Shown one piece after another: positions 31,613 to 32,345 of a stretch of DNA of 32,345 nt. This DNA is from Rathayibacter tritici (GTDB taxonomy: Bacteria > Actinomycetota > Actinomycetes > Actinomycetales > Microbacteriaceae): NCBI RefSeq assembly GCF_002932875.1, contig NZ_PSWS01000018.1, positions 1-32,345 of the forward strand. Direction: 5' to 3'. The position numbers were made by a program, and so were the translations under genes. How positions within the stretch are numbered: position 1 is the first letter of the stretch; every line of letters begins with the position of its first letter. The notes beneath the pieces were generated by a model. That model did not search any database. It was not told the DNA's origin and saw only the letters and a list, made by a program, of their open reading frames with translations.

Positions 31613-32345
31613 CTACGCGGCGAGGTTCTCGGTGATCCATGCCTGCTCGGCTTCGTTCGGGGTCCGATAGTCGAGTCCCGAGTGAAGTCGTTGTTGATTG
31701 TAACACAGTTCGATGTATCGTGTCACGTCGCGGATCGCTTTCTCTCTTGTCGGATATTGGGGCTTATGCAAAATCCCCTCGCACACCCAGCGAACAAGCC
31801 CCTGACCAGGGCTTTTGTGAAGCCCTACCGGGATTCTGCATAAGCCTCATTGAGTGCGATTGCAGCGCTCGTTCTTGAGTGTTCCGTTGAATAATTCGGC
31901 CCACGCGTTGTCCCAGCAGACTCCCGTCCGGCCCATCGATTGTCTGATGTCGAGCTTCTTCGCGAGTTTCCCGAAGTCGGCGGAGGTGTAAACGGAGCCG
32001 CGGTCGCTGTGGAAGATCGTTTTCGCGGCCCGGTTCGGCTGGTTCCTTGCCGCCATTTCGAGAGCTTCGCTGACGAGTTCGGTACGCATGTGGTCGGCGA
32101 GGGCGTACCCGACGACCTTCTTTGAATAGCAGTCGAGGACGGTCGCGAGGTAGACCCATCCTTCCCAGGTGCGGATATAGGTGATATCACCGACCCATTT
32201 GCAGCCGGGTCGGTTTGCGGTGAAGTCCCGCTTGACGAGGTCGGGGATGTCAGTCGGATCGCCTGGGGTCGTGGTCACCGGCCGCCAGGGCTTGGGCTGG
32301 CAGGGTTCCAGTCCTGCTGCGCGCATGAGCCGGCGGACGGTCTCG
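31613..32345 (-). pseudogene. IS3-family transposase OrfB (rve/DDE), interrupted by a 90-bp insertion
   Basis: The minus-strand frame carries the DDE core: GDITYIRT (first Asp), HSDRGSVYTSADFG (second Asp) and WDNAWAELFNGTLKNE (Glu). Reading continues to RCNRTQ and then meets a TGA at 31849-31847 created by the insertion at 31759-31848. Removing the 90-bp element plus one 3-bp duplication restores the frame: YPTREKAIRDVTRYIE, LCYNQQRLHSGLDYRTPNE and AWITENLAA then TAG at 31615-31613, the usual IS3 OrfB C-terminus. The N-terminus lies beyond 32345. The gene as it stands lacks its last 50 or so residues, so it is probably inactive. Confidence 0.88.
31759..31848. mobile_element. 90-bp MITE-like element inside the IS3 transposase gene
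   Basis: Terminal inverted repeats GGGGCTTATGCAAAATCCC (31759-31777) and the complement of GAGGCTTATGCAGAATCCC (31830-31848), 17 of 19 identical. It is flanked by direct ATT repeats (31756-31758 and 31849-31851), a 3-bp target duplication, and contains no gene. Size, repeats and duplication mark a non-autonomous element mobilised in trans, possibly by an IS5-type transposase. Confidence 0.88.

Larger units (their letters stand above)
31579..32345 (-). mobile_element. IS3-family insertion sequence, one end in window
   Basis: Transposase-encoding end of an IS3-type element running off the window. The outer boundary is uncertain; TG at 31579 followed by CCCAAAGTTTCCTGGACC resembles IS3-type terminal repeats (TG...CA ends) and lies about 34 bp after the transposase stop. 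The other end is outside the window. Confidence 0.55.

Overview
The window is high-G+C actinobacterial chromosome. GTG starts are common, several operons have 4-bp stop/start overlaps, and there are PspC-type envelope-stress proteins, an LAxTG-like wall-sorting signal and a Streptomyces-like PHO box. The gene set fits a Microbacteriaceae member, possibly Rathayibacter or a relative. That placement is inference; no rRNA or tRNA gene is present to settle it.

Layout: (1) 1-3.7 kb holds an FtsX-type ABC permease, a QorB-like NAD(P)H:quinone oxidoreductase and a divergent AraC-type regulator. (2) 3.7-6.6 kb holds a Tat-exported PhoX phosphatase with a C-terminal sorting signal. Upstream are three tandem 11-nt PHO-box-like units and a six-copy 19-bp tandem array. 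Both flanks carry dispersed copies of a short repeat related to that array. (3) 6.6-10.4 kb is a divergent envelope-stress module: a PspC-domain histidine kinase and LuxR-type regulator on one strand, a second PspC membrane protein and a small membrane protein on the other, with a dyad between them. A long hairpin follows. (4) 10.6-12.3 kb is a CPA1 Na+/H+ antiporter. (5) 12.5-22.0 kb is an exopolysaccharide locus: BY-kinase/chain-length regulator, Wzy/ligase-like protein, flippase, a condensation-fold acyltransferase-like protein, a DUF1972 glycosyltransferase, a Pr6Pr-type membrane protein, and GT4 and GT2 glycosyltransferases. (6) 22.1-29.9 kb is a fructan/fructose unit: a large secreted GH32 fructosidase, a LacI regulator, and a substrate-binding lipoprotein-permease-ATPase operon ending in a small ABM-domain protein. 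Three copies of a TGACAACGTTGTCA-type operator tie these together. (7) 30.1-32.3 kb is an accessory edge: two unrecognised reading frames separated in the same frame by one stop codon, a stretch with no supported gene, and an IS3-family transposase gene broken by a 90-bp MITE-like element with 19-bp inverted repeats and a 3-bp target duplication.

How it fits together: the fructan unit would cut levan, inulin or sucrose outside the cell and import the sugar, with LacI repressing hydrolase, importer and itself. The EPS locus would build, flip, polymerise and probably acylate a surface polysaccharide. The most unusual observations are the repeat-rich insert in the GH32 catalytic region, the acyltransferase-like gene in the EPS operon, the PHO box with a wall-anchored PhoX, the repeat family around phoX, and the MITE nested in the IS3 gene.
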